In this document: positions 35,491-47,335 of the stretch, piece by piece
Position numbering within the stretch: the first letter of the stretch is position 1
How the letters are laid out: every line of letters begins with the position of its first letter
Assembly (NCBI RefSeq): GCF_000004195.4
Contig: NC_030680.2
Span: 297,686 to 361,685, forward strand
Direction: 5' to 3'
DNA length: 64,000 nt
DNA from: Xenopus tropicalis
Lineage: Eukaryota; Chordata; Amphibia; Anura; Pipidae
The notes under the pieces: generated by a model
The model's input: the letters and a program-made list of their open reading frames with translations, nothing else
Told to the model about the DNA's origin: nothing
Database searches by the model: none
Made by a program: the position numbers and the translations under genes

Positions 35491-36786
35491 AGGTACGGCA
35501 GGGGTAATAGTAGGTGCGGCAGGGGTAATAGTAGGTGCGGCAGGGGTAATAGTAGGTACGGCAGGGGTAATAGTAGGTACGGCAGGGGTAATAGTAGGTA
35601 CGGCAGGGGTAATAGTAGGTACGGCAGGGGTAATAGTAGGTACGGCAGCCCCGTCTCTTATGGAACTCAGGGGTAATAGTAGGTACAGCAGCCCCGTCTC
35701 TTATGGAACTCAGGGGTAATAGTAGGTACGGCAGCCCCGTCTCTTATGGAACTCAGGGGTAATAGTAGGTACAGCAGCCCCGTCTCTTATGGAACTCAGG
35801 GGTAATAGTAGGTACGGCAGCCCCGTCTCTTATGGAACTCAGGGGTAATAGTAGGTACGGCAGCCCCGTCTCTTATGGAACTCAGGGGTAATAGTAGGTA
35901 CGGCAGCCCCGTCTCTTATGGAACTCAGGGGTAATAGTAGGTACGGCAGCCCCGTCTCTTATGGAACTCAGGGGTAATAGTAGGTACGGCAGCCCCGTCT
36001 CTTATGGAACTCAGGGGTAATAGTAGGTATGGCAGCCCCGTCTCTTATGGAACTCAGGGGTAATAGTAGGTACGGCAGCCCCGTCTCTTATGGAACTCAG
36101 GGGTAATAGTAGGTACGGCAGCCCCGTCTCTTATGGAACTCAGGGGTAATAGTAGGTACGGCAGCCCCGTCTCTTATGGAACTCGGGGGTAATAGTAGGT
36201 ACGGCAGCCCCGTCTCTTATGGAACTCAGGGGTAATAGTAGGTACAGCAGCCCCGTCTCTTATGGAACTCAGGGGTAATAGTAGGTACGGCAGCCCCGTC
36301 TCTTATGGAACTCAGGGGTAATAGTAGGTACAGCAGCCCCGTCTCTTATGGAACTCAGGGGTAATAGTAGGTACAGCAGCCCCGTCTCTTATGGAATTTG
36401 GGGGGTAATAGTAGGTACGGCAGCCCCGTCTCTTATGGAATTTGGGGGGTAATAGTAGGTACGGCAGCCCCGTCTCTTATGGAACTCAGGGGTAATAGTA
36501 GGTACGGCAGCCCCGTCTCTTATGGAACTGGGGGTAATAGTAGGTACGGCAGCCCCGTCTCTTATGGAACTGGGGGTAATAGTAGGTACGGCAGCCCTGT
36601 CTCTTATGGAACTGGGGGTAATAGTAGGTACGGCAGCCCCGTCTCTTATGGAACTCAGGGGTAATAGTAGGTACGGCAGCCCCGTCTCTTATGGAACTCA
36701 GGGGTAATAGTAGGTACGGCAGCCCCGTCTCTTATGGAACTCAGGGGTAATAGTAGGTACGGCAGCCCCGTCTCTTATGGAATTCG
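35491..36786. repeat. 21-bp and 43-bp related minisatellites
   Basis: The first eight or so units (35491-35645) are 21 bp, GGTACGGCAGGGGTAATAG plus TA. The remaining ~26 units are 43 bp and consist of the same 21 bp with 22 bp (CCCCGTCTCTTATGGAACTC plus AG) inserted after GGCAG. Variants are GGTACAGCAG, GGAATTTGGGGGG and GGAACTGGGGG. The short form is most simply a deletion derivative of the long form, or its precursor. Confidence 0.96.
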
Positions 36787-37190
36787 GGGGTGGCACTTGG
36801 GGTCTCTCTGCGTTTGTGGGTTCTGTGAGTTTCACTAGTGGCTGTGGACCATATCTATCATTACACTCAGTGCCAAGGGACCGGCTGTGATTAATTCTGA
36901 CCACTAGGTGGCGCCAAAGTTCCCCTGGTGATGAGAAGCTTTTATTTTAGTGATGGTCTCTGCCCAGCTATTCCCACGTATAGGGGTGTAAAACTGGGGG
37001 TCAGGCTCGGCCACAGAAAGGAAAATTCAGGGTAGGTGACCAGCAACCCTCCCCGACAGTCTTCCCCAGCAATAATTGCAGGGTCACTGGCTTTTCCCCT
37101 GTCGTGCCCCCGTTAGTCTCCTTTCCCATCACTTACTGCCCCCCGTGTGTAATGTCTGTCCCCGGGAATCTTTCTCTCTTCCACTTGTAA
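36787..37190. other. Non-array spacer carrying a CTCF-like site
   Basis: About 400 bp of non-repetitive-looking sequence separates the 43-bp and 89-bp arrays. It contains the CTCF-like motif described separately, and no exon that I can defend. Confidence 0.5.
36898..36916 (+). promoter_or_regulatory. CTCF-like binding motif, forward
   Basis: TGACCACTAGGTGGCGCCA fits the vertebrate CTCF core CCASYAGRKGGCRSY at every core position. It sits alone in a 400-bp spacer. Motif match only; occupancy is unknown. Confidence 0.55.
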
Positions 37191-37225
37191 TTAAAGGAAC
37201 AGTAACACAAAAAATATAATGTCTT
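37191..37225 (+). mobile_element. Terminal end of a TTAAAGG-type (T2-like) MITE
   Basis: TTAAAGGAACAGTAACAC matches the TTAAAGGRR end recalled for Xenopus T2 MITEs and is followed by an A-rich stretch and then GTCTTGCACTGGTACAGC, where the 89-bp array starts. The other MITE end is not found after 44917. The array therefore appears to grow inside the element, close to its left end. Confidence 0.55.
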
Positions 37226-40200
37226 GCACTGGTACAGCTGGGGTGTTTGCTACAGAAACCCTACTATAGTTTATATAAATACCCCGCTGTGTAGCCCCGG
37301 GGGGCAGCCATTCCTGCACTGGTACAGCTGGGGTGTTTGCTACAGAAACCCTACTATAGTTTATATAAATACCCCGCTGTGTAGCCCCGGGGGCAGCCAT
37401 TCCTGCACTGGTACAGCTGGGGTGTTTGCTACAGAAACCCTACTATAGTTTATATAAATACCCCGCTGTGTAGCCCCGGGGGCAGCCATTCCTGCACTGG
37501 TACAGCTGGGGTGTTTGCTACAGAAACCCTACTATAGTTTATATAAATACCCCGCTGTGTAGCCCCGGGGGCAGCCGTTTCTGCACTGGTACAGCTGGGG
37601 TGTTTGCTACAGAAACCCTACTATAGTTTATATAAATACCCCGCTGTGTAGCCCCGGGGGCAGCCGTTCCTGCACCGGTACAGCTGGGGTGTTTGCTACA
37701 GAAACCCTACTATAGTTTATATAAATACCCCGCTGTGTAGCCCCGGGGGCAGCCATTCCTGCACCGGTACAGCTGGGGTGTTTGCTACAGAAACCCTACT
37801 ATAGTTTATATAAATACCCCGCTGTGTAGCCCCGGGGGCAGCCATTCCTGCACTGGTACAGCTGGGGTGTTTGCTACAGAAACCCTACTATAGTTTATAT
37901 AAATACCCCGCTGTGTAGCCCCGGGGGCAGCCATTCCTGCACTGGTACAGCTGGGGTGTTTGCTACAGAAACCCTACTATAGTTTATATAAATACCCCGC
38001 TGTGTAGCCCCGGGGGCAGCCGTTCCTGCACTGGTACAGCTGGGGTGTTTGCTACAGAAACCCTACTATAGTTTATATAAATACCCCGCTGTGTAGCCCC
38101 GGGGCAGCCATTCCTGCACTGGTACAGCTGGGGTGTTTGCTACAGAAACCCTACTATAGTTTATATAAATACCCCGCTGTGTAGCCCCGGGGGCAGCCAT
38201 TCCTGCACTGGTACAGCTGGGTGTTTGCTACAGAAACCCTACTATAGTTTATATAAATACCCCACTGTGTAGCCCCGGGGGCAGCCATTCCTGCACCGGT
38301 ACAGCTGGGGTGTTTGCTACAGAAACCCTACTATAGTTTATATAAATACCCCGCTGTGTAGCCCCGGGGGCAGCCATTCCTGCACTGGTACAGCTGGGGT
38401 GTTTGCTACAGAAACCCTACTATAGTTTATATAAATACCCCGCTGTGTAGCCCCGGGGGCAGCCATTCCTGCACTGGTACAGCTGGGGTGTTTGCTACAG
38501 AAACCCTACTATAGTTTATATAAATACCCCGCTGTGTAGCCCCGGGGGCAGCCATTCCTGCACTGGTACAGCTGGGGTGTTTGCTACAGAAACCCTACTA
38601 TAGTTTATATAAATACCCCGCTGTGTAGCCCCGGGGGCTGCCGTTCCTGCACTGGTACAGCTGGGGTGTTTGCTACAGAAACCCTACTATAGTTTATATA
38701 AATACCCCGCTGTGTAGCCCCGGGGGCAGCCATTCCTGCACTGGTACAGCTGGGGTGTTTGCTACAGAAACCCTACTATAGTTTATATAAATACCCCGCT
38801 GTGTAGCCCCGGGGCAGCCATTCCTGCACCGGTACAGCTGGGGTGTTTGCTACAGAAACCCTACTATAGTTTATATAAATACCCCGCTGTGTAGCCCCGG
38901 GGGCAGCCATTCCTGCACCGGTACAGCTGGGGTGTTTGCTACAGAAACCCTACTATAGTTTATATAAATACCCCCGCTGTGTAGCCCCGGGGGCAGCCAT
39001 TCCTGCACTGGTACAGCTGGGGTGTTTGCTACAGAAACCCTACTATAGTTTATATAAATACCCCCGCTGTGTAGCCCCGGGGGCAGCCATTCCTGCACCG
39101 GTACAGCTGGGGTGTTTGCTACAGAAACCCTACTATAGTTTATATAAATACCCCGCTGTGTAGCCCCGGGGGCAGCCATTCCTGCACCGGTACAGCTGGG
39201 GTGTTTGCTACAGAAACCCTACTATAGTTTATATAAATACCCCGCTGTGTAGCCCCGGGGGCAGCCATTCCTGCACTGGTACAGCTGGGGTGTTTGCTAC
39301 AGAAACCCTACTATAGTTTATATAAATACCCCGCTGTGTAGCCCCGGGGGCAGCCGTTCCTGTACTGGTACAGCTGGGGTGTTTGCTACAGAAACCCTAC
39401 TATAGTTTATATAAATACCCCACTGTGTAGCCCCGGGGGCAGTCATTCCTGCACCGGTACAGCTGGGGTGTTTGCTACAGAAACCCTACTATAGTTTATA
39501 TAAATACCCCGCTGTGTAGCCCCGGGGGCAGCCATTCCTGCACTGGTACAGCTGGGGTGTTTGCTACAGAAACCCTACTATAGTTTATATAAATACCCCG
39601 CTGTGTAGCCCCGGGGGCAGCCATTCCTGCACTGGTACAGCTGGGGTGTTTGCTACAGAAACCCTACTATAGTTTATATAAATACCCCGCTGTGTAGCCC
39701 CGGGGGCAGCCATTCCTGCACTGGTACAGCTGGGGTGTTTGCTACAGAAACCCTACTATAGTTTATATAAATACCCCGCTGTGTAGCCCCGGGGGGCAGC
39801 CATTCCTGCACTGGTACAGCTGGGGTGTTTGCTACAGAAACCCTACTATAGTTTATATAAATACCCCGCTGTGTAGCCCCGGGGCTGCCGTTCCTGCACT
39901 GGTACAGCTGGGGTGTTTGCTACAGAAACCCTACTATAGTTTATATAAATACCCCGCTGTGTAGCCCCGGGGGCAGCCATTCCTGCACTGATACAGCTGG
40001 GGTGTTTGCTACAGAAACCCTACTATAGTTTATATAAATACCCCGCTGTGTAACCCCGGGGGCAGCCATTCCTGCACTGGTACAGCTGGGGTGTTTGCTA
40101 CAGAAACCCTACTATAGTTTATATAAATACCCCGCTGTGTAGCCCCGGGGGCAGCCATTCCTGCACTGGTACAGCTGGGGTGTTTGCTACAGAAACCCTA

Positions 40201-43200
40201 CTATAGTTTATATAAATACCCCGCTGTGTAGCCCCGGGGGCAGCCATTCCTGCACCGGTACAGCTGGGGTGTTTGCTACAGAAACCCTACTATAGTTTAT
40301 ATAAATACCCCCGCTGTGTAGCCCCGGGGGCAGCCATTCCTGCACTGGTACAGCTGGGGTGTTTGCTACAGAAACCCTACTATAGTTTATATAAATACCC
40401 CGCTGTGTAGCCCCGGGGCAGCCATTCCTGCACCGGTACAGCTGGGGTGTTTGCTACAGAAACCCTACTATAGTTTATATAAATACCCCGCTGTGTAGCC
40501 CCGGGGGCAGCCATTCCTGCACTGGTACAGCTGGGGTGTTTGCTACAGAAACCCTACTATAGTTTATATAAATACCCCGCTGTGTAGCCCCGGGGGCAGC
40601 CATTCCTGCACTGGTACAGCTGGGGTGTTTGCTACAGAAACCCTACTATAGTTTATATAAATACCCCGCTGTGTAGCCCCGGGGGCAGCCATTCCTGCAC
40701 CGGTACAGCTGGGGTGTTTGCTACAGAAACCCTACTATAGTTTATATAAATACCCCGCTGTGTAGCCCCGGGGGCAGCCGTTCCTGCACTGGTACAGCTG
40801 GGGTGTTTGCTACAGAAACCCTACTATAGTTTATATAAATACCCCGCTGTGTAGCCCCGGGGGCAGCCATTCCTGCCACTGGTACAGCTGGGGTGTTTGC
40901 TACAGAAACCCTACTATAGTTTATATAAATACCCCGCTGTGTAGCCCCGGGGGCAGCCATTCCTGCACTGGTACAGCTGGGGTGTTTGCTACAGAAACCC
41001 TACTATAGTTTATATAAATACCCCGCTGTGTAGCCCCGGGGGCAGCCGTTCCTGCACTGGTACAGCTGGGGTGTTTGCTACAGAAACCCTACTATAGTTT
41101 ATATAAATACCCGCTGTGTAGCCCCGGGGGCAGCCATTCCTGCACTGGTACAGCTGGGGTGTTTGCTACAGAAACCCTACTATAGTTTATATAAATACCC
41201 CGCTGTGTAGCCCCGGGGGCAGCCATTCCTGCACTGGTACAGCTGGGGTGTTTGCTACAGAAACCCTACTATAGTTTATATAAATACCCCGCTGTGTAGC
41301 CCCGGGGGCAGCCATTCCTGCACTGGTACAGCTGGGGTGTTTGCTACAGAAACCCTACTATAGTTTATATAAATACCCCGCTGTGTAGCCCCGGGGGCAG
41401 CCGTTCCTGCACTGGTACAGCTGGGGTGTTTGCTACAGAAACCCTACTATAGTTTATATAAATACCCCGCTGTGTAGCCCCGGGGGCAGCCATTCCTGCA
41501 CTGGTACAGCTGGGGTGTTTGCTACAGAAACCCTACTATAGTTTATATAAATACCCCGCTGTGTAGCCCCGGGGGCAGCCATTCCTGCACTGGTACAGCT
41601 GGGGTGTTTGCTACAGAAACCCTACTATAGTTTATATAAATACCCCGCTGTGTAGCCCCGGGGGCAGCCATTCCTGCACTGGTACAGCTGGGGTGTTTGC
41701 TACAGAAACCCTACTATAGTTTATATAAATACCCCGCTGTGTAGCCCCGGGGGCAGCCATTCCTGCACAGGTACAGCTGGGGTGTTTGCTACAGAAACCC
41801 TACTATAGTTTATATAAATACCCCGCTGTGTAGCCCCGGGGGCAGCCATTCCTGCACTGGTACAGCTGGGGTGTTTGCTACAGAAACCCTACTATAGTTT
41901 ATATAAATACCCCGCTGTGTAGCCCCGGGGGCAGCCATTCCTGCACTGGTACAGCTGGGGTGTTTGCTACAGAAACCCTACTATAGTTTATATAAATACC
42001 CCGCTGTGTAGCCCCGGGGGCAGCCATTCCTGCACTGGTACAGCTGGGGTGTTTGCTACAGAAACCCTACTATAGTTTATATAAATACCCCGCTGTGTAG
42101 CCCCGGGGGCAGCCATTCCTGCACTGGTACAGCTGGGGTGTTTGCTACAGAAACCCTACTATAATTTATATAAATACCCCGCTGTGTAGCCCCGGGGGCA
42201 GCCATTCCTGCACCGGTACAGCTGGGGTGTTTGCTACAGAAACCCTACTATAGTTTATATAAATACCCCCGCTGTGTAGCCCCGGGGCAGCCATTCCTGC
42301 ACTGGTACAGCTGGGGTGTTTGCTACAGAAACCCTACTATAGTTTATATAAATACCCCGCTGTGTAGCCCCGGGGGCAGCCATTCCTGCACCGGTACAGC
42401 TGAGGTGTTTGCTACAGAAACCCTACTATAGTTTATATAAATACCCCGCTGTGTAGCCCCGGGGGCAGCCATTCCTGCACCGGTACAGCTGAGGTGTTTG
42501 CTACAGAAACCCTACTATAGTTTATATAATACCCCGCTGTGTAGCCCCGGGGGCAGCCATTCCTGCACCGGTACAGCTGGGGTGTTTGCTACAGAAACCC
42601 TACTATAGTTTATATAAATACCCCGCTGTGTAGCCCCGGGGGCAGCCATTCCTGCACTGGTACAGCTGGGGTGTTTGCTACAGAAACCCTACTATAGTTT
42701 ATATAAATACCCCGCTGTGTAGCCCCGGGGGCAGCCATTCCTGCACTGGTACAGCTGGGGTGTTTGCTACAGAAACCCTACTATAGTTTATATAAATACC
42801 CTGCTGTGTAGCCCCGGGGGCAGCCATTCCTGCACCGGTACAGCTGGGGTGTTTGCTACAGAAACCCTACTATAGTTTATATAAATACCCCCGCTGTGTA
42901 GCCCCGGGGGCAGCCATTCCTGCACCGGTACAGCTGGGGTGTTTGCTACAGAAACCCTACTATAGTTTATATAAATACCCCGCTGTGTAGCCCCGGGGGC
43001 AGCCATTCCTGCACTGGTACAGCTGGGGTGTTTGCTACAGAAACCCTACTATAGTTTATATAAATACCCCGCTGTGTAGCCCCGGGGGCAGCCATTCCTG
43101 CACCGGTACAGCTGGGGTGTTTGCTACAGAAACCCTACTATAGTTTATATAAATACCCCGCTGTGTAGCCCCGGGGGCAGCCATTCCTGCACCGGTACAG

Positions 43201-44917
43201 CTGGGGTGTTTGCTACAGAAACCCTACTATAGTTTATATAAATACCCCGCTGTGTAGCCCCGGGGGCAGCCATTCCTGCACCGGTACAGCTGGGGTGTTT
43301 GCTACAGAAACCCTACTATAGTTTATATAAATACCCCGCTGTGTAGCCCCGGGGGCAGCCATTCCTGCACCGGTACAGCTGGGGTGTTTGCTACAGAAAC
43401 CCTACTATAGTTTATATAAATACCCCGCTGTGTAGCCCCGGGGGCAGCCATTCCTGCACTGGTACAGCTGGGGTGTTTGCTACAGAAACCCTACTATAGT
43501 TTATATAAATACCCCGCTGTGTAGCCCCGGGGGCAGCCATTCCTGCACTGGTACAGCTGGGGTGTTTGCTACAGAAACCCTACTATAGTTTATATAAATA
43601 CCCCGCTGTGTAGCCCCGGGGGCAGCCATTCCTGCACTGGTACAGCTGGGGTGTTTGCTACAGAAACCCTACTATAGTTTATATAAATACCCCGCTGTGT
43701 AGCCCCGGGGGCAGCCATTCCTGCACTGGTACAGCTGGGGTGTTTGCTACAGAAACCCTACTATAGTTTATATAAATACCCCGCTGTGTTGCCCCGGGGG
43801 CAGCCATTCCTGCACCGGTACAGCTGGGGTGTTTGCTACAGAAACCCTACTATAGTTTATATAAATACCCCGCTGTGTAGCCCCGGGGGCAGCCATTCCT
43901 GCACTGGTACAGCTGGGGTGTTTGCTACAGAAACCCTACTATAGTTTATATAAATACCCCGCTGTGTAGCCCCGGGGGCAGCCATTCCTGCACTGGTACA
44001 GCTGGGGTGTTTGCTACAGAAACCCTACTATAGTTTATATAAATACCCCGCTGTGTAGCCCCGGGGGCAGCCATTCCTGCACTGGTACAGCTGGGGTGTT
44101 TGCTACAGAAACCCTACTATAGTTTATATAAATACCCCGCTGTGTAGCCCCGGGGGAGCCATTCCTGCACTGGTACAGCTGGGGTGTTTGCTACAGAAAC
44201 CCTACTATAGTTTATATAAATACCCCCGCTGTGTAGCCCCGGGGGCAGCCATTCCTGCACTGGTACAGCTGGGGTGTTTGCTACAGAAACCCTACTATAG
44301 TTTATATAAATACCCCCGCTGTGTAGCCCCGGGGGCAGCCATTCCTGCACCGGTACAGCTGGGGTGTTTGCTACAGAAACCCTACTATAGTTTATATAAA
44401 TACCCCGCTGTGTAGCCCCGGGGGCAGCCGTTCCTGCACCGGTACAGCTGGGGTGTTTGCTACAGAAACCCTACTATAGTTTATATAAATACCCCGCTGT
44501 GTAGCCCCGGGGGCAGCCATTCCTGCACTGGTACAGCTGGGGTGTTTGCTACAGAAACCCTACTATAGTTTATATAAATACCCCGCTGTGTAGCCCCGGG
44601 GGCAGCCATTCCTGCACTGGTACAGCTGGGGTGTTTGCTACAGAAACCCTACTATAGTTTATATAAATACCCCGCTGTGTAGCCCCGGGGGCAGCCATTC
44701 CTGCACTGGTACAGCTGGGGTGTTTGCTACAGAAACCCTACTATAGTTTATATAAATACCCCGCGGTGTAGCCCCGGGGGCAGCCATTCCTGCACTGGTA
44801 CAGCTGGGGTGTTTGCTACAGAAACCCTACTATAGTTTATATAAATACCCCGCTGTGTAGCCCCGGGGGCAGCCATTCCTGCACCGGTACAGCTGGGGTG
44901 TTTGCTACAGAAACCCT
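37226..44917. repeat. 89-bp satellite, ~86 copies, MITE-derived
   Basis: The unit contains GCACTGGTACAGCTGGGGTG, TTTGCTACAGAAACCCTACT, ATAGTTTATATAAATACCCC and GCTGTGTAGCCCCGGGGGCA. I recall closely similar text ('actggtaaaactg..tgtttgctacagaaacactactatagtttatataaa...ctgtgtagcc') as the interior of an abundant Xenopus MITE. Copies are very uniform; variants are CACYGG, CCRTTCC and C/G-run length. Repeated short open frames are artefacts. Confidence 0.97.
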
Positions 44918-45349
44918 TTCCGTAATTCAGACCTTTCTGGATAAGGGGTCCAATACCTGTACTTTAAAGCACTTTCATACTTACTAGTAATTACCCCCCC
45001 CATTAATGGGATGAGCCCCACAGCTTGGAAACCATTGCTGTAATTCCTATAGTCTGTGTAGCAAGTTGCTCTAAGTTACCAACACACAGTGACATGGTGC
45101 AATATTGCCCCCTACAGCCCGTAGGAAATGCCTGCAGCCACAGGGTAACAGCAGCAGCTTCTGTACAAGGGGCAATTAATTCACACAGTGAGGTCGATGG
45201 GGTAGGTGGGTGGGACTGGGCTTGACCCCACTCGGTACAGGCAGGTAGGGGACTCGGGAAAGGGGTTAGAGGTCGGCCACCTGTCTGAGTAAGGAATACA
45301 GACCTTTCTGTATCTTTATGTTTTTCCCTATTAATGTTATGGGCATCAA
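44918..45349. other. Dispersed-repeat mosaic
   Basis: TTCCGTAATTCAGACCTTTC then TGGATAAGGGGTCCAATACC immediately follow the 89-bp array, and GAATACAGACCTTTCTGTAT lies at 45294. Both resemble very common Xenopus dispersed repeats in my recollection. The minus-strand open frame at 45003-45356 (ending LLDAHNINREKHK in the repeat) is therefore best read as repeat-derived, not a gene. Confidence 0.5.
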
Positions 45350-45775
45350 GCAACACCCTTACCAGCCGGCCAGTACAATACCAGCCCAGTAGCCACCCTT
45401 ACCAGCCAGGCCAGTACAATACCAGCCCAGTAGCCACCCTTACCAGCCAGGCCAGTACAATACCAGCCCAGTAGCCACCCTTACCAGCCGGGCCAGTAAA
45501 ATACCAGCCCAGTAGCCACCCTTACCAACCAGGCCAGTACAATACCAGCCCAGTAGCCACCCTTACCAGCCAGGCCAGTACAATACCAGCCCAGTAGCCA
45601 CCCTTACCAACCAGGCCAGTACAATACCAGCCCAGTAGCCACCCTTACCAGCCAGGCCAGTACAATACCAGCCCAGTAGCCACCCTTACCAGCCAGGCCA
45701 GTACAATACCAGCCCAGTAGCCACCCTTACCAGCCAGGCCAGTACAATACCAGCCCAGTAGCCACCGTTACCAGG
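45350..45775. repeat. 41-bp minisatellite, ~10 copies
   Basis: The unit contains TTACCAGCCAGGCCAGTACA and ATACCAGCCCAGTAGCCACC. Variants are AACCAGG, AGCCGG and GTAAAAT. It follows ATTAATGTTATGGGCATCAA, a flank I recall as part of a dispersed Xenopus repeat, so this array too may sit inside a transposable element. Confidence 0.96.
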
Positions 45776-46015
45776 GGTCCCGCTAGATAAGCTGCTGATT
45801 GGGCTGCAGGGGCAGAAATCTCCCCATGTGGGAGCAGCTTCACTCTCCAATGGATAATGTAACTATAGGGGGGAAACGAGCGCCCCCTGCTGCCCGCTGC
45901 AAACACACCAAGCTGGCCGGGCACAATGGGAGAGCGACAAGAGACATCTCACACTACGGGAGGCAAGAGACTGTCTGGCCTGAGACATCTCACACTACGG
46001 GAAGCAAGAGACCAG
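45776..46015. other. Spacer with a CTCF-like site and short direct repeat
   Basis: Contains the reverse CTCF-like motif listed separately and a direct duplication of GAGACATCTCACACTACGGG (about 45942-45961 and 45980-45999) just before the C-rich array. Confidence 0.5.
45878..45896 (-). promoter_or_regulatory. CTCF-like binding motif, reverse
   Basis: GAGCGCCCCCTGCTGCCCG on the plus strand is CGGGCAGCAGGGGGCGCTC on the minus strand, a match to the CTCF core with one mismatch at the first C. It faces the motif at 36898 across the 89-bp array. Motif match only. Confidence 0.5.
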
Positions 46016-47075
46016 CTGTGCCCCCCCCGGCTCAGGCTGCTCCCCAGCTGTGCCCCCCCCCGGCTCAGGCCGCTCCCCAGCTGTGCCCCCCCCGGCTCAG
46101 GCCGCTCCCCAGCTGTGCCCCCCCGGCTCAGGCCGCTCCCCAGCTGTGCCCCCCCGGCTCAGGCCGCTCCCCAGCTGTGCCCCCCCCGGCTCAGGCCGCT
46201 CCCCAGCTGTGCCCCCCCCGGCTCAGGCCGCTCCCCAGCTGTGCCCCCCCCGGCTCAGGCCGCTCCCCAGCTGTGCCCCCCCCGGCTAAGGCCGCTCCCC
46301 AGCTGTGCCCCCCCCGGCTCAGGCCGCTCCCCAGCTGTGCCCCCCCCGGCTCAGGCCGCTCCCCAGCTGTGCCCCCCCCCCGGCTCAGGCCGCTCCCCAG
46401 CTGTGCCCCCCCCGGCTCAGGCCGCTCCCCAGCTGTGCCCCCCCGCCGGCTCAGGCCGCTCCCCAGCTGTGCCCCCCCCGGCTCAGGCCGCTCCCCAGCT
46501 GTGCCCCCCCGGCTCAGGCCGCTCCCCAGCTGTGCCCCCCCCGGCTCAGGGCGCTCCCCAGCTGTGCCCCCCCCCCCCCAGCTCAGGCCGCTCCCCAGCT
46601 GTGCCCCCTCGGCTCAGGCCGCTCCCCAGCTGTGCCCCCCCCGGCTCAGGCCGCTCCCCAGCTGTGCCCCCCCCCCCAGCTCAGGCCGCTCCCCAGCTGT
46701 GCCCCCTCGGCTCAGGCCGCTCCCCAGCTGTGCCCCCCCCGGCTCAGGCCGCTCCCCAGCTGTTCCCCTCCCCGGCTCAGGGCACTCCCCAGCTGTGCCC
46801 CCCCCGGCTCAGGGCACTCCCCAGCTGTGCCCCCCCCGGCTCAGGGCGCTCCCCAGCTGTGCCCCCCCGGCTCAGGGCGCTCCCCAGCTGTGCCCCCCCC
46901 CGGCTCAGGGCGCTCCCCAGCTGTGCCCCCCCCGCCGGCTCAGGCCGCTCCCCAGCGTTGCCCCCCCGCCGACTTAGGCTGCTCCCCAGCTGTGCCCCCC
47001 CCCCGGCTCAGGCCGCTCCCAAGCTGTGCCCCCCCCGCCGACTTAGGCCGCTCCCCAGCTGTGCCCCCCCCCCCG
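46016..47075. repeat. ~31-bp C-rich minisatellite, ~33 copies
   Basis: The unit is GGCTCAGGCCGCTCCCCAGC followed by TGTG and a run of 5-12 C. Variants include GGGCGCTC, GGGCACTC and CGCCGACTTAGG near the right end. Every unit therefore brings a long C-run on the plus strand and a G-run on the minus strand. Pro-rich open frames (PPAQAAPQLC types) are artefacts of the 30-33-bp period. Confidence 0.96.
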
Positions 47076-47335
47076 AACCATTGCTGTCTTGAATAAACAC
47101 ACAGGGGCCAAGCCCCACTGGCATCACCGCTTGTTGTGCCGGCACTACACATTAGTACTGCTTTCAGCTAACCTATTTTTTCTCCTACTCCCATGTAACT
47201 GGAGGAGTCCCAAGCCGGACTTGGATTTCTTACTATTGAGTGCTATTCTGATACCTACTGGGAGCTGCTATCTTGCTCCCTTCCCATTGTTCTGCTGATC
47301 GGCTGCTGGGGGGGAGGGGGGGGTATCACTCCAAC
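47076..47335 (-). mobile_element. Dispersed-repeat flank (copy 1) of the 44-bp array
   Basis: On the minus strand the sequence reads AGTAAGAAATCCAAGTCCGG, CTCCTCCAGTTACATGGGAG and GAAAGCAGTACTAATGTGTA. I recall closely similar text as an abundant X. tropicalis repeat. The part 47211-47335 is duplicated at 48426-48550, together with the start of the array. The class of element is not certain. Confidence 0.5.

Noticed and set aside
45003..45356. 117-codon minus-strand frame as a small gene
   Set aside because: Its ends fall inside repeat-like text (ACCTTTCTGTATC and GTTATGGGCATCAAG) and the peptide has no domain or codon pattern to support it.
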